From assembly GCF_036226665.1 (NCBI RefSeq), contig NZ_CP109007.1, positions 7,564,001 through 7,628,000 of the forward strand: a stretch of DNA of 64,000 nt, written 5' to 3'. A program made the position numbers and the translations under genes. This DNA comes from Streptomyces sp. NBC_00691 (GTDB lineage: Bacteria > Actinomycetota > Actinomycetes > Streptomycetales > Streptomycetaceae). This document shows, piece after piece, positions 49,612 through 57,477 of the stretch (within the stretch, counting starts at the first letter, position 1; the number at the start of each line of letters is the position of its first letter). The notes under the pieces are model-generated. The model searched no databases. It was given only the letters and a program-made list of their open reading frames with translations, and was not told the origin of the DNA.

Positions 49612-52100
49612 TGCGCCGCCCTCCGTGCCAGCTGGTCCGCGGCCGGGGTGGGCCCGCCGCCCTTGTAGGTGACGCGCCACAGCGCCGACTCGGCATGCGA
49701 GGTGAAGAAGCCGCGCCCGTAGTCGAGGACGTACAGCGAACCGTCCGGGGCGAACTTCCAGTCCATCAGGTTGCGGATGCCGCCCTGGCCGACCGGGATG
49801 ATCTTCTTGAGGGACTCGGCGTGCACCGGGAGTCCGCCCTTGCCGACGGTCTTCGGATCGGTGAGCACGGCGTGCCGCGGCTGGTCCCCGTCGTAGAAGT
49901 CACCGACGAACCACTTGCCGTCCCAGTAAGACGGCCACTTGACCGCGGAGTCGCTCGCCGCGTCGTAGCGGTAGAGCGGACCGTTCATGGTCGCCTGCCC
50001 GCCGCCCTTGAGCCACGGCAGCAGCAGCTTCTGCTCCTCCTGCTTGTAGCTCGGGACGCCGGCGGCGTCCCTGGGGTAGTCCACGCCGCCGCCCTGCGGC
50101 GAGTACCAGATCGTGTTCCCCGTCACCGGCGGCAGGTTCACCAGGCCGTCGTTGTTGGGGGACTCGTTCTTCGGCGCGTCGCAGTCGTACCAGCCGAGCG
50201 GCTTGCTCGGGTCGGGCAGACCGCGGTCCCGGTAGGGCTGCTTGTTGCCCATGCAGTACGGCCAGCCGTGGTTGCCCGCCCTGGTGATCGCGGCGAAGGT
50301 GTCGTACTTCGCCGGGCCCCAGGTCGTCGACGGCGCGCCCGCGTCGGGGCCGACCCAGCCCGCGTAGAGGATGTCGGTCGTCCGGTCGACGGAGATGCGC
50401 GCGGGGTTGCGCACACCCATCACGTAGATCTCGCCGCGGGTCTTGCCGCCGCCCTCGTCGCTCTCCTCGCCGGTGAAGAGGTTGCCCGCCGGGAGGGTGT
50501 AGGTGCCGTCGGCCTCGGGGTGGATCCGCAGGATCTTGCCGTTGAGGTTGTTGGTGTTGCCCGCGGTGCGGCGCGCGTCCGCGAAGGAGACGCCCCGGAA
50601 GTTCGGTGCGGGGTTGTTGCCCGAGTAACCGCCGCTGGAGCCGGACGAGTTGGTGTCTCCGGTGGCGATGTACAGATTGCCCTTGGAGTCCCAGGCCATC
50701 CCGCCGCCCGCGTGGCAGCAGCTGTGGATCTGGACCGGCCAGCTCAGCAGCACCTTCTCGCTCGCCAGGTCGAGCCTGTTCGTCGCGAGATCGAGCGTGA
50801 AGCGGGAGACCCGCCGCTCGCCCGTGTGCTCGACACGGTCGATCCGGGAGTGCGGCGTGTAGTGGAGGTAGACCCAGCCGTTGGTCATGAAACCGGGGTC
50901 GAGCTCGATGCCCAGCAGTCCCTCCTCGTTCTTGATCAGCTCGTCGCCGCCGCCCTTGTTGCCGAAGACGGTGAGCGCCCCGGCCTTGGTGACCTGCCGG
51001 GTCTTCGGGTCGTAGACGTGGATCTCGCCGTTGCCCTTGCCGACGTCCGGGTCGTTCCAGTCGGTGACGACCGGGACGCTGGAGTCGGCGCCGCCGCGGC
51101 CGATGTACAGGACGCGGCCGTCCGGGGCGGCGACCAGGCCGTGGGGCTCGCCGATCTGGTCGTTCTGCCCGGGCTGGTTGGGCTTGGTGACGCGCTCGGC
51201 GGTGTAGTTGGCGTCGATGGTCGCCTTGCAGTCCGCCCGGGAGATCCGCGCGGTCCAGGCGATCGCGCCGCGCAGATGGTCGCGGAAGTCGGCCTCGGCG
51301 TAGCTGTCGACGGTGCCGCCCATGGCGGTGTAGAACGACCGGCCGCCGTCGTAGTCACGGCACCAGGACACCGGGTGGTCCCAGCCGTTGGGCTTGGCGG
51401 CGGGCTGGAACGAGGACTCCCGGAGCCGGGCCACGGTGTGGACGGTTCCGGACGGGTTGCGGTCCCAGTTGAACCACTTGTCGGGTCGCTTCCACTCCAG
51501 CGGCAGGGACTTCGTGGCCGGGTGCTGCCGGTCGCCGACCTCCACCACCGCGCGTTGCGTGCCGCTCGGGGCGCCGGTGGGGCGGGCGCCGATCAGGCCG
51601 GTGAACCAGCGGGAGTACGGCTCGGTGCGGGCGGCCTCGTGGACGCCGACGAAACCGCCGCCCGCCTCCATGTAGGCCTCGAGCCCCGCTTCCTGCTCGG
51701 GGTCGAGCACATCGCCGCCCCCGGTGAGGAAGACCACCGCGTTGAACGTGCCGAGCCGCTTGGCGTTGGTGAACACGGCCGGGTCGTCGGTGGCCTCCGT
51801 ACGGAAGCGGCCGGCGGCCGGGCCGGTGAGGCCGATGCTCTCGACGGCGGCGATGCCCGCGTCGACCGTCGGCGACTCGGCCGTCGCCGAGCCGTGGAAG
51901 ACGAGCACCCGTACGTTCGCGCCGCCCGGCGGTGACGGCAGGGATAACGTTGTCGCCGCCCTGGCCGACGGCGGGTCCGGATCCGGCTCGGCGGCGGCCG
52001 GCGGGCCGCCGAGCAGGGAGACGGCCAGGGCGCCCGCCCCAAGTGCCGCCACTGCCATACCTGTTCTCGATCTCGACCGGTGATGTGGTGTGCGCTTCAT
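49608..52100 (-). CDS. Secreted ThuA domain - PQQ-type sugar dehydrogenase fusion
   Basis: An 830-residue exported protein. A signal peptide (about 1-38) precedes a ThuA-like glutamine-amidotransferase-fold domain (about 60-285: VRVLVFHGSATAESPTVDAG, GFVGVHEAARTEPY, SWCRDYDGGRSFYTAMGG). From about 310 to 815 lies a six-bladed propeller of the soluble glucose/sorbosone dehydrogenase type, with EPHGLVAAPDGRVLYIGRGG, GLLGIELDPGF, IHSCCHAGGGMAWDSKGN and NHGWPYC. This suggests extracellular oxidation of a sugar, possibly with PQQ. ATG 52100 follows GAGGG. It is coupled to the downstream cupredoxin-DUF1080 gene, a plausible electron acceptor partner, and divergent from a laccase gene. Confidence 0.88.
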   Translation of the reverse strand: MKRTPHHRSRSRTGMAVAALGAGALAVSLLGGPPAAAEPDPDPPSARAATTLSLPSPPGGANVRVLVFHGSATAESPTVDAGIAAVESIGLTGPAAGRFRTEATDDPAVFTNAKRLGTFNAVVFLTGGGDVLDPEQEAGLEAYMEAGGGFVGVHEAARTEPYSRWFTGLIGARPTGAPSGTQRAVVEVGDRQHPATKSLPLEWKRPDKWFNWDRNPSGTVHTVARLRESSFQPAAKPNGWDHPVSWCRDYDGGRSFYTAMGGTVDSYAEADFRDHLRGAIAWTARISRADCKATIDANYTAERVTKPNQPGQNDQIGEPHGLVAAPDGRVLYIGRGGADSSVPVVTDWNDPDVGKGNGEIHVYDPKTRQVTKAGALTVFGNKGGGDELIKNEEGLLGIELDPGFMTNGWVYLHYTPHSRIDRVEHTGERRVSRFTLDLATNRLDLASEKVLLSWPVQIHSCCHAGGGMAWDSKGNLYIATGDTNSSGSSGGYSGNNPAPNFRGVSFADARRTAGNTNNLNGKILRIHPEADGTYTLPAGNLFTGEESDEGGGKTRGEIYVMGVRNPARISVDRTTDILYAGWVGPDAGAPSTTWGPAKYDTFAAITRAGNHGWPYCMGNKQPYRDRGLPDPSKPLGWYDCDAPKNESPNNDGLVNLPPVTGNTIWYSPQGGGVDYPRDAAGVPSYKQEEQKLLLPWLKGGGQATMNGPLYRYDAASDSAVKWPSYWDGKWFVGDFYDGDQPRHAVLTDPKTVGKGGLPVHAESLKKIIPVGQGGIRNLMDWKFAPDGSLYVLDYGRGFFTSHAESALWRVTYKGGGPTPAADQLARRAAQ

Positions 52101-52306
52101 GGGTCACCCATCCCTCTGAGGTCACAACGACAGCCGTTGAAGCTAGACCTCTTTGCACGGTTCGCCAAGGGCTATGGCTGCAACCGGACGAACTTTGTCC
52201 TGGGTGTGGATAAACCACTGCCGTCCCGCTACGGTGTGGGCCGTCCCCAGGGGCCCCCGTTGGCCCCGCCCCCCGTCAATCTCCTCTGAAGACCGGAGAG
52301 TTCGAC

Positions 52307-53386
52307 ATGGACAGACGCAGCTTCAACCGTCGCCTGCTCGCGGGCGGGGCCGTCGCCGCCACCGGCGTGACATCGTTGTCTCTCGCCTCCGCCTCCAGTG
52401 CCACATCCGACACGGCCGCCGCGGCGGCCCCGCTGAGGACTGCCCCGGCCGGAGGTCAGATACGCCGTCTCAAGCTGTACGCGGAGAAGTCGGCCGACGG
52501 GCGTATGGGATACGGCCTGGAGAAGGGCAAGGCCACCGTGCCCGGCCCCCTCATCGAACTCAACGAGGGCGACACCCTCCACATCGAGTTCGAGAACCTG
52601 ATGGACGTTCCGGTGAGCCTCCACCCGCACGGCGTGGACTACGACATCGACAACGACGGTACGCGGATGAGCGGGAGCCATGTCGAAGCGGGCGCCACCC
52701 GCACGTACACCTGGCGCACCCACGCCCCCGGCCGCCGCCCCGACGGCACCTGGCGGCCGGGCAGCGCCGGGTACTGGCACTACCACGACCACGTCGTGGG
52801 CACGGACCACGGGACCGGCGGCATCCGCAAGGGCCTCTACGGCGGTCTGGTGGTGCGCCGCAAGGGCGACATCCTGCCGGACAAGCAGTTCACCATCGTC
52901 TTCAACGACATGACGATCAACAACCGGCCGGCCGCGGACCCGCCGGACTTCCTCGCCACCGTGGGCGACCGGGTGGAGATCATCATGATCACGCACGGCG
53001 AGTACTACCACACGTTCCATATGCACGGTCATCGCTGGGCCGACAATCGCACCGGCCTCCTCGCCGGCCCCGAGGACGTGAGCCGGGTCATCGACAACAA
53101 GATCACCGGACCCGCGGACTCGTTCGGGTTCCAGGTCATCGCGGGCGAGCACGTCGGGGCCGGGGCCTGGATGTACCACTGTCACGTCCAGAGCCACTCC
53201 GACATGGGCATGGCCGGTCTCTTCCTGGTGGCCAAGCCGGACGGCACCGTACCGGGCCACGGGGACCACGGAGCCCACGGCGCGGCGACGGCGAAGGACG
53301 GGCCGGCGAGGGCGGCGCCGGCGAACGGAGCGCCGGCGAAGGAGGCGCCGGCCGCGCAGCCCTCCGGCGGGACCCACCACCACTGA
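52307..53386 (+). CDS. Two-domain small laccase (multicopper oxidase)
   Basis: A 359-residue Tat-exported laccase of the trimeric two-domain type known from Streptomyces (SLAC/EpoA). The leader is MDRRSFNRRLLAGGAVAATG. Copper motifs are complete: HPHG (about 106), HYHDH (about 157), HTFHMHGH (about 235) and HCHVQSHSDMGM (about 291), giving type 1, 2 and 3 sites. A low-complexity Ala/Pro/Gly tail with repeated APAKEAP-like units and a terminal HHH extends 40 residues past the domain. It should oxidise phenols with O2 outside the cell. GGAGAG precedes the ATG. It is divergent from the sugar dehydrogenase gene with a 206-bp shared promoter region. Confidence 0.93.
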   Translation: MDRRSFNRRLLAGGAVAATGVTSLSLASASSATSDTAAAAAPLRTAPAGGQIRRLKLYAEKSADGRMGYGLEKGKATVPGPLIELNEGDTLHIEFENLMDVPVSLHPHGVDYDIDNDGTRMSGSHVEAGATRTYTWRTHAPGRRPDGTWRPGSAGYWHYHDHVVGTDHGTGGIRKGLYGGLVVRRKGDILPDKQFTIVFNDMTINNRPAADPPDFLATVGDRVEIIMITHGEYYHTFHMHGHRWADNRTGLLAGPEDVSRVIDNKITGPADSFGFQVIAGEHVGAGAWMYHCHVQSHSDMGMAGLFLVAKPDGTVPGHGDHGAHGAATAKDGPARAAPANGAPAKEAPAAQPSGGTHHH

Positions 53387-53388
53387 AC

Positions 53389-53438
53389 GCCGCGCGGGCA
53401 CGGCCGGGCCCGGCCGGGGCCGGCCGTGCCCGCGCGGC
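53389..53438 (+). terminator. Terminator hairpin after the laccase gene
   Basis: A perfect 19-bp stem (53389-53407 with 53420-53438) has a 12-base GC loop and starts 2 bp after the laccase stop codon. Confidence 0.9.
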
Positions 53439-53554
53439 GGGGCGTACGGGCCGGCGTGACCCACATCACTTTCACCGCCGGCGCCTTTTCGTTATCGGCG
53501 CTCCGCTCCAGGCTCTCCCCTGCGCAAGCATCTCCAACGAACGGGACGGTCGGC

Positions 53555-55399
53555 GTGCGGCAGAGCACAGGAATCGAGCGGGACACGGAGCTGGTCCTCG
53601 CGGCGCGGAACGGTGACCCGTGGGCGAGGGACCAGCTGATCACCGCCCACCTGCCCCTCATCCACACCACCGTGGCACTCGCCATGCACGGCCGCCACGG
53701 TGCCGAACACGTCGAGCACGTCGTGCGGGAGACGATGCTCCGCGCCCTGGACGGGCTCTCCACCCTGACCGACCCCGGGGTCTTCCGGCCCTGGCTGGTC
53801 GCCATCGCCGTGGACGGGATCCGGCGGCACCGGCACCAGCAGCCCGCCGGGTACGGCGACAGCGCGGCCGCCGGACAGCTCCACGCGACGGGGGAGGCGT
53901 ACGAGATCACCGAGGCGGCCCGCTGGCTGGACCCGGACGACGGCGAACAGCTGGCCCTGTGGTGGCTGGAGTGCGCGGGCGAACTGACCCGCTACGAGAC
54001 GGCGGCCGCCCTGCGCTGGCCCGCCGAGGAGGCACCGGCCCGGATCGAGGCCGTCCGGGCCCGGCTCGACGCCGCGCGTGTCGTCGCCGGCGCGGTGGCG
54101 GCGAACCCGGCCTGCCCCTTCCTGGCCCGGGAGGCGGCGGACTGGGACGGCCGGCCCTCCGCCCCCTGGCGTGACCACCTGGCCCACCACACGCTCGGCT
54201 GCGGGCACTGCGCCCCGCGCTGGCACGCGCTGGTCCCGGCGGAACTCCTGCTGGCAGCCGCCTCTCCCGTCCTGGCGGCACGCACGGACGAGGCACCGTG
54301 GGGGCCGACGACGCCGGCCTCCGCGTTCGCCGCCGCCCCCGGCCCGTACACGGCCACCGGCGGTGACCCGTACCGCACGTCCGAAGGCGCCGACCCGTAC
54401 GACACGGCCCGGCTCGGCGAGCACGAGCCCGACCACGCGGCGGATCTGACGGAGCCGTACCTGCTGGCCGGCACCGCGGGACACACCCGGCCCCGCGTAC
54501 CCCGGTCCGCACCCGCCTCCGCGGCCTCCCAGGCGCCAGGCAGGAACGGCACGCGCGCGGCCCTCCGGCGCCGTCGCCAGACGCAGGAGCGGAGCCGGCG
54601 CCGCGCCGTCATCGCCGCCGGTGTGGTGGTCATGGCGGTCACGGGTGGGGCGTTCTCACTGTCGGGGGGCCGCGGCGGGGACGACGAGATCCTCGAGGCG
54701 AACCGTGTGACGGCCCCGGAGCTGGACCTGCCCCTCGACCAGGACCCGTCCACCCACTCCGGGTCCCCCTCCGCGGCGGCGACGACCCCCTCCACCTCCC
54801 CGTCCGCCTCCAGGTCCGCCTCCGCACACCCCACCGCCTCGGCCACGCCCGGCGCGCGGCCCACCACCGCCTCGCCCCGCCCGGTCCGCACGGCCAAGCC
54901 CGCCCCGGTGAAGACGACCCCGCCACGCACCCAGGCTCCGACCCCGGACGCGACCAGGCCCGGCTCGGGTGACGAGGCCGGGAACGGGACGGGCACGGGC
55001 CCGCAGAACGACCAGGGGCAGGGCTCGGAGGCCGACCAGGTCATCGCCCTGGTCAACGCGGAGCGCGCCAAGGCGGGATGCGGCCCGCTGAGCGCGAACG
55101 CGACCCTGACCAGGGCGGCGCAGGGCCACTCCGACGACATGGCGGCCCGCGACTTCTTCGACCACACCAACCCCGACGGCGCGGGACCGGGGGAGCGGGT
55201 GACGGCCGCCGGGTACCCGTGGTCGACGTACGGCGAGAACATCGCCATGGGCCAGAGCAGCCCCGCGCAGGTCATGGAGTCGTGGATGAACAGCCCGGGC
55301 CACCGGGCGAACATCCTCAACTGCGACTTCAAGGAGATAGGGATCGGCATCCATTCCCAGGGCGGCCCGTACTGGACCCAGGTCTTCGGCGCCCGCTGA
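53555..55399 (+). CDS. ECF-sigma-like / zinc-finger / transmembrane / CAP-domain fusion protein
   Basis: A 614-residue protein with an unusual order. Residues about 7-95 resemble ECF sigma region 2 (DTELVLAARNGDPWARDQLI, VFRPWLVAIAVDGIRRHRH). Residues about 115-175 resemble region 4 (ELTRYETAAALRWPAEEAPA). A HHTLGCGHC segment (about 213-220) matches the H-x3-C-x2-C anti-sigma zinc motif. An acidic/Pro linker leads to a basic stretch and one transmembrane helix (about 350-370), then a Ser/Thr/Pro linker, and a C-terminal CAP/SCP domain (about 492-614: HSDDMAARDFFDHTNPDG, TYGENIAMGQ, GHRANILNCDFKEIGIG). The sigma part should face the cytoplasm and CAP the outside. GTG 53555 was chosen as the nearest start to the sigma domain. 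Confidence 0.85.
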   Translation: MRQSTGIERDTELVLAARNGDPWARDQLITAHLPLIHTTVALAMHGRHGAEHVEHVVRETMLRALDGLSTLTDPGVFRPWLVAIAVDGIRRHRHQQPAGYGDSAAAGQLHATGEAYEITEAARWLDPDDGEQLALWWLECAGELTRYETAAALRWPAEEAPARIEAVRARLDAARVVAGAVAANPACPFLAREAADWDGRPSAPWRDHLAHHTLGCGHCAPRWHALVPAELLLAAASPVLAARTDEAPWGPTTPASAFAAAPGPYTATGGDPYRTSEGADPYDTARLGEHEPDHAADLTEPYLLAGTAGHTRPRVPRSAPASAASQAPGRNGTRAALRRRRQTQERSRRRAVIAAGVVVMAVTGGAFSLSGGRGGDDEILEANRVTAPELDLPLDQDPSTHSGSPSAAATTPSTSPSASRSASAHPTASATPGARPTTASPRPVRTAKPAPVKTTPPRTQAPTPDATRPGSGDEAGNGTGTGPQNDQGQGSEADQVIALVNAERAKAGCGPLSANATLTRAAQGHSDDMAARDFFDHTNPDGAGPGERVTAAGYPWSTYGENIAMGQSSPAQVMESWMNSPGHRANILNCDFKEIGIGIHSQGGPYWTQVFGAR

Positions 55400-55405
55400 C
55401 GGGAA

Positions 55406-55437
55406 CGGGGCGGCTCGCGCCGGCGCGAGCCGCCCCG
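55406..55437 (+). terminator. Terminator hairpin after the sigma-CAP gene
   Basis: A 32-bp perfect palindrome with 15-bp arms lies 7 bp after the stop. The central CG implies a small loop after fraying. Confidence 0.85.
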
Positions 55438-55613
55438 CTCCTCGGGCGGTCAGGCCGCCGAGGTCCGAACGGTCGCCGCGACGTGCGGACGGTCTCGCAC
55501 CGTTCACGCGGCGTCCGGCAAGCCGCGACGGACCGACCGGAAGGCGCCCGTACCGTAGGTCCTTGGGCGGCCGAGCGCCGCCCCGAGGAATCGACGACCA
55601 GGAGCCCCGCACC

Positions 55614-56498
55614 GTGATCGCCCGCGAACCCCGTCCCCTCCGCAGCGTGCGCCGGCGCCGCCGCCGGCTGTCGGCCCTGGCCTGCCTCCTCGCCGCCGGG
55701 GCGGCCGCATGCACCTCGTCCGGTGACCAGGGGGACGGCGACTCCGCGCCCACCTCCCGGCCGCCCGCCGCCGCCCGGCCGGTCGTCCCGCCCGAGCCCC
55801 ACGTCGGATTCGACTACCAGATCGGCGGACCCTACGCCCCGCCGCCCGGGGTGCGCGCCGTCTCGCGCGACCGTACGGCGGAGCCGGCGAAGGGGCTGTA
55901 CAACATCTGCTACGTCAACGCCTTCCAGGCCCAGCCGGACGCCACCGACTGGTGGGAGGAGCACCACCCCGACCTCCTCCTGCGCGACGCCGGGGGAGAA
56001 CCGGTCGTCGACGAGGACTGGGACGAGGCCCTCTTCGACGTCTCCACACCGGCCAAGCGGGAGCGCCTCGCCGAGATCGTCGGCGAGTGGATCGGCGGCT
56101 GCGCCGACGCGGGCTACCAGGCCGTCGAGGCGGACAACCTCGACTCGTACGAACGGTCCCGGGGCCTCCTCACCCCCGAACACGACCTCGCCTTCGCCGG
56201 GCTGCTCGTCGCCCGCGCCCACGCCGCCGGACTCGCGATCGGGCAGAAGAACGCCCCCGATCTCGCACAGCGGGGCCGGAGGCTCGGCTTCGACTTCGCG
56301 GTCGCCGAGGAGTGCGGCCAGTACGACGAGTGCGGCCCCTACGCGACCGCCTTCGACGACCGGGTGCTCGTCATCGAGTACGAGCGGACGGGCCTGGCCC
56401 GCGCCTGCGCGCGCTGGGGCGGCAGGCTCTCGGTCGTCCTGCGCGACACGGACGTCCGCCCCGCGGGGAAGGCCGGGTACGTCCGCGCGACCTGCTGA
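55614..56498 (+). CDS. GH114-type lipoprotein (endo-alpha-1,4-polygalactosaminidase family)
   Basis: A 294-residue lipoprotein with a basic N-terminus (SVRRRRRRLS) and lipobox AAAC, so Cys36 is the probable anchor. The rest is a GH114/TM1410-like barrel beginning near HVGFDYQIGGPY. Conserved segments are CYVNAFQAQPDATDWW, LFDVSTPAKRERLAEIVGEW, GYQAVEADNLDSY (the catalytic-site Asp region) and GLAIGQKNAPDLA. It probably cleaves an alpha-linked galactosamine polymer outside the cell. GTG 55614 follows AGGAG. Its stop lies inside a 25-bp tandem repeat, and a hairpin follows. Confidence 0.83.
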   Translation: MIAREPRPLRSVRRRRRRLSALACLLAAGAAACTSSGDQGDGDSAPTSRPPAAARPVVPPEPHVGFDYQIGGPYAPPPGVRAVSRDRTAEPAKGLYNICYVNAFQAQPDATDWWEEHHPDLLLRDAGGEPVVDEDWDEALFDVSTPAKRERLAEIVGEWIGGCADAGYQAVEADNLDSYERSRGLLTPEHDLAFAGLLVARAHAAGLAIGQKNAPDLAQRGRRLGFDFAVAEECGQYDECGPYATAFDDRVLVIEYERTGLARACARWGGRLSVVLRDTDVRPAGKAGYVRATC

Positions 56499-56551
56499 CG
56501 GACGGCTCCGCGCGACCTCCCGACGGACGGCTCCGCGCGACCTCCCGACGG
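56483..56551. repeat. 25-bp tandem repeat overlapping a stop codon
   Basis: Units 56483-56507 and 56508-56532 differ by only two bases, and a third partial unit runs to about 56551. Each begins CCGCGCGACCT. Unit 1 contains the stop of the GH114 gene (TGA 56496-56498). The array merges with the following hairpin. Confidence 0.85.
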
Positions 56552-56584
56552 GGGCGGCCGGGGCACCGCCGCGAGCCGCCCCCG
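56549..56584. terminator. Bidirectional terminator hairpin
   Basis: A perfect 10-bp GC stem (56549-56558 with 56575-56584) with a 16-base loop separates the convergent GH114 and 56590 genes. Confidence 0.65.
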
Positions 56585-56589
56585 ACCGG

Positions 56590-57477
56590 TCAGGGGCGAA
56601 GCGCGGTCGGTACGTAGTACGGACGGTTGTGCGCGGCCACGGGAGGGGACTGGTACGACCAGGCACCGGCCGCCGCCGTCGCGTCGCCGACGAGGGCCAG
56701 GACGTCGCGCCCGAGGTCGCTCTCCGGGGCGTGCACCGCCAGCCGGGCGCGCCCCGCGTGCGCGGGCGCGGCCAGGTCGTACCAGCGGTACGGCTGATAG
56801 ACGTTCATCGGGCCGGCGAGCAGGCGTCCCTCCAGATCGGTGCCGTAGCCGGTGACCGGGGCGGAGTTGGCGACGGCGGGGACGAGTCCGTCGAGTTCCG
56901 CCGTGAGGCCGACCAGCGGACCCAGGTCCTGCTCCAGGGTGCCGTCCGCGCCGATCGCCGCCGCCGCGCACCGTACGCTCCAGGTCTCGCCCGCGGGCCC
57001 GTTGAGCGACGGCAGGTCGACCTCGAACCGGCCCGGGTACTTCGGTTCGGCGTAGAGCTCGCGTCCGGCCCTGATCGCGAACGGGTTGTCGCAGACGACA
57101 TGGACGCGCGCGATGCCGAGCAGCTTCGTCTGGTCCCAGCCCTGCGCGTACTGGGCGTAGCTCAGCCGCGGCAGCCGCCCCTCCGTGCCGCTCGGGAAGG
57201 CGACCACGTTGAACTCGATCTCCTGGGTGACGCCGCCACCGAACGCGTACTGCGCGAAGTACAGCTGGTAGTCGACCGAGACGAGGGCGCGCCCGTCCTC
57301 GAACGAGGCCGCGGTCAGATCCGGGTGGTGCTTCGCGAGCAGCTCCCGTACCGGCCCGGGCGCGACCAGCCAGTCCACGCCGATCTGGTGCAACGCCCCG
57401 TAGTGGAAGGGGAGCCGGAAGGGCTCGGACACCGGCGGCAGGGGCAGCGGGGACGGCGGGTTCGACGGTGCGGTCAT
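56590..57477 (-). CDS. Acetoacetate-decarboxylase-like fold protein (tentative)
   Basis: A 295-residue soluble protein whose family I can only suggest. The RALVSVDYQLYFAQYAFGGG, TQEIEFNVVAFP and LLGIARVHVVCDNPFAI segments recall the acetoacetate decarboxylase superfamily barrel, but the catalytic lysine of true decarboxylases is not evident. There is no signal peptide. ATG 57477 follows GGAG and overlaps the stop of the GMC oxidoreductase gene (ATGA), so it is the third gene of a coupled operon. It may process the product of that oxidoreductase. Confidence 0.6.
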   Translation of the reverse strand: MTAPSNPPSPLPLPPVSEPFRLPFHYGALHQIGVDWLVAPGPVRELLAKHHPDLTAASFEDGRALVSVDYQLYFAQYAFGGGVTQEIEFNVVAFPSGTEGRLPRLSYAQYAQGWDQTKLLGIARVHVVCDNPFAIRAGRELYAEPKYPGRFEVDLPSLNGPAGETWSVRCAAAAIGADGTLEQDLGPLVGLTAELDGLVPAVANSAPVTGYGTDLEGRLLAGPMNVYQPYRWYDLAAPAHAGRARLAVHAPESDLGRDVLALVGDATAAAGAWSYQSPPVAAHNRPYYVPTALRP

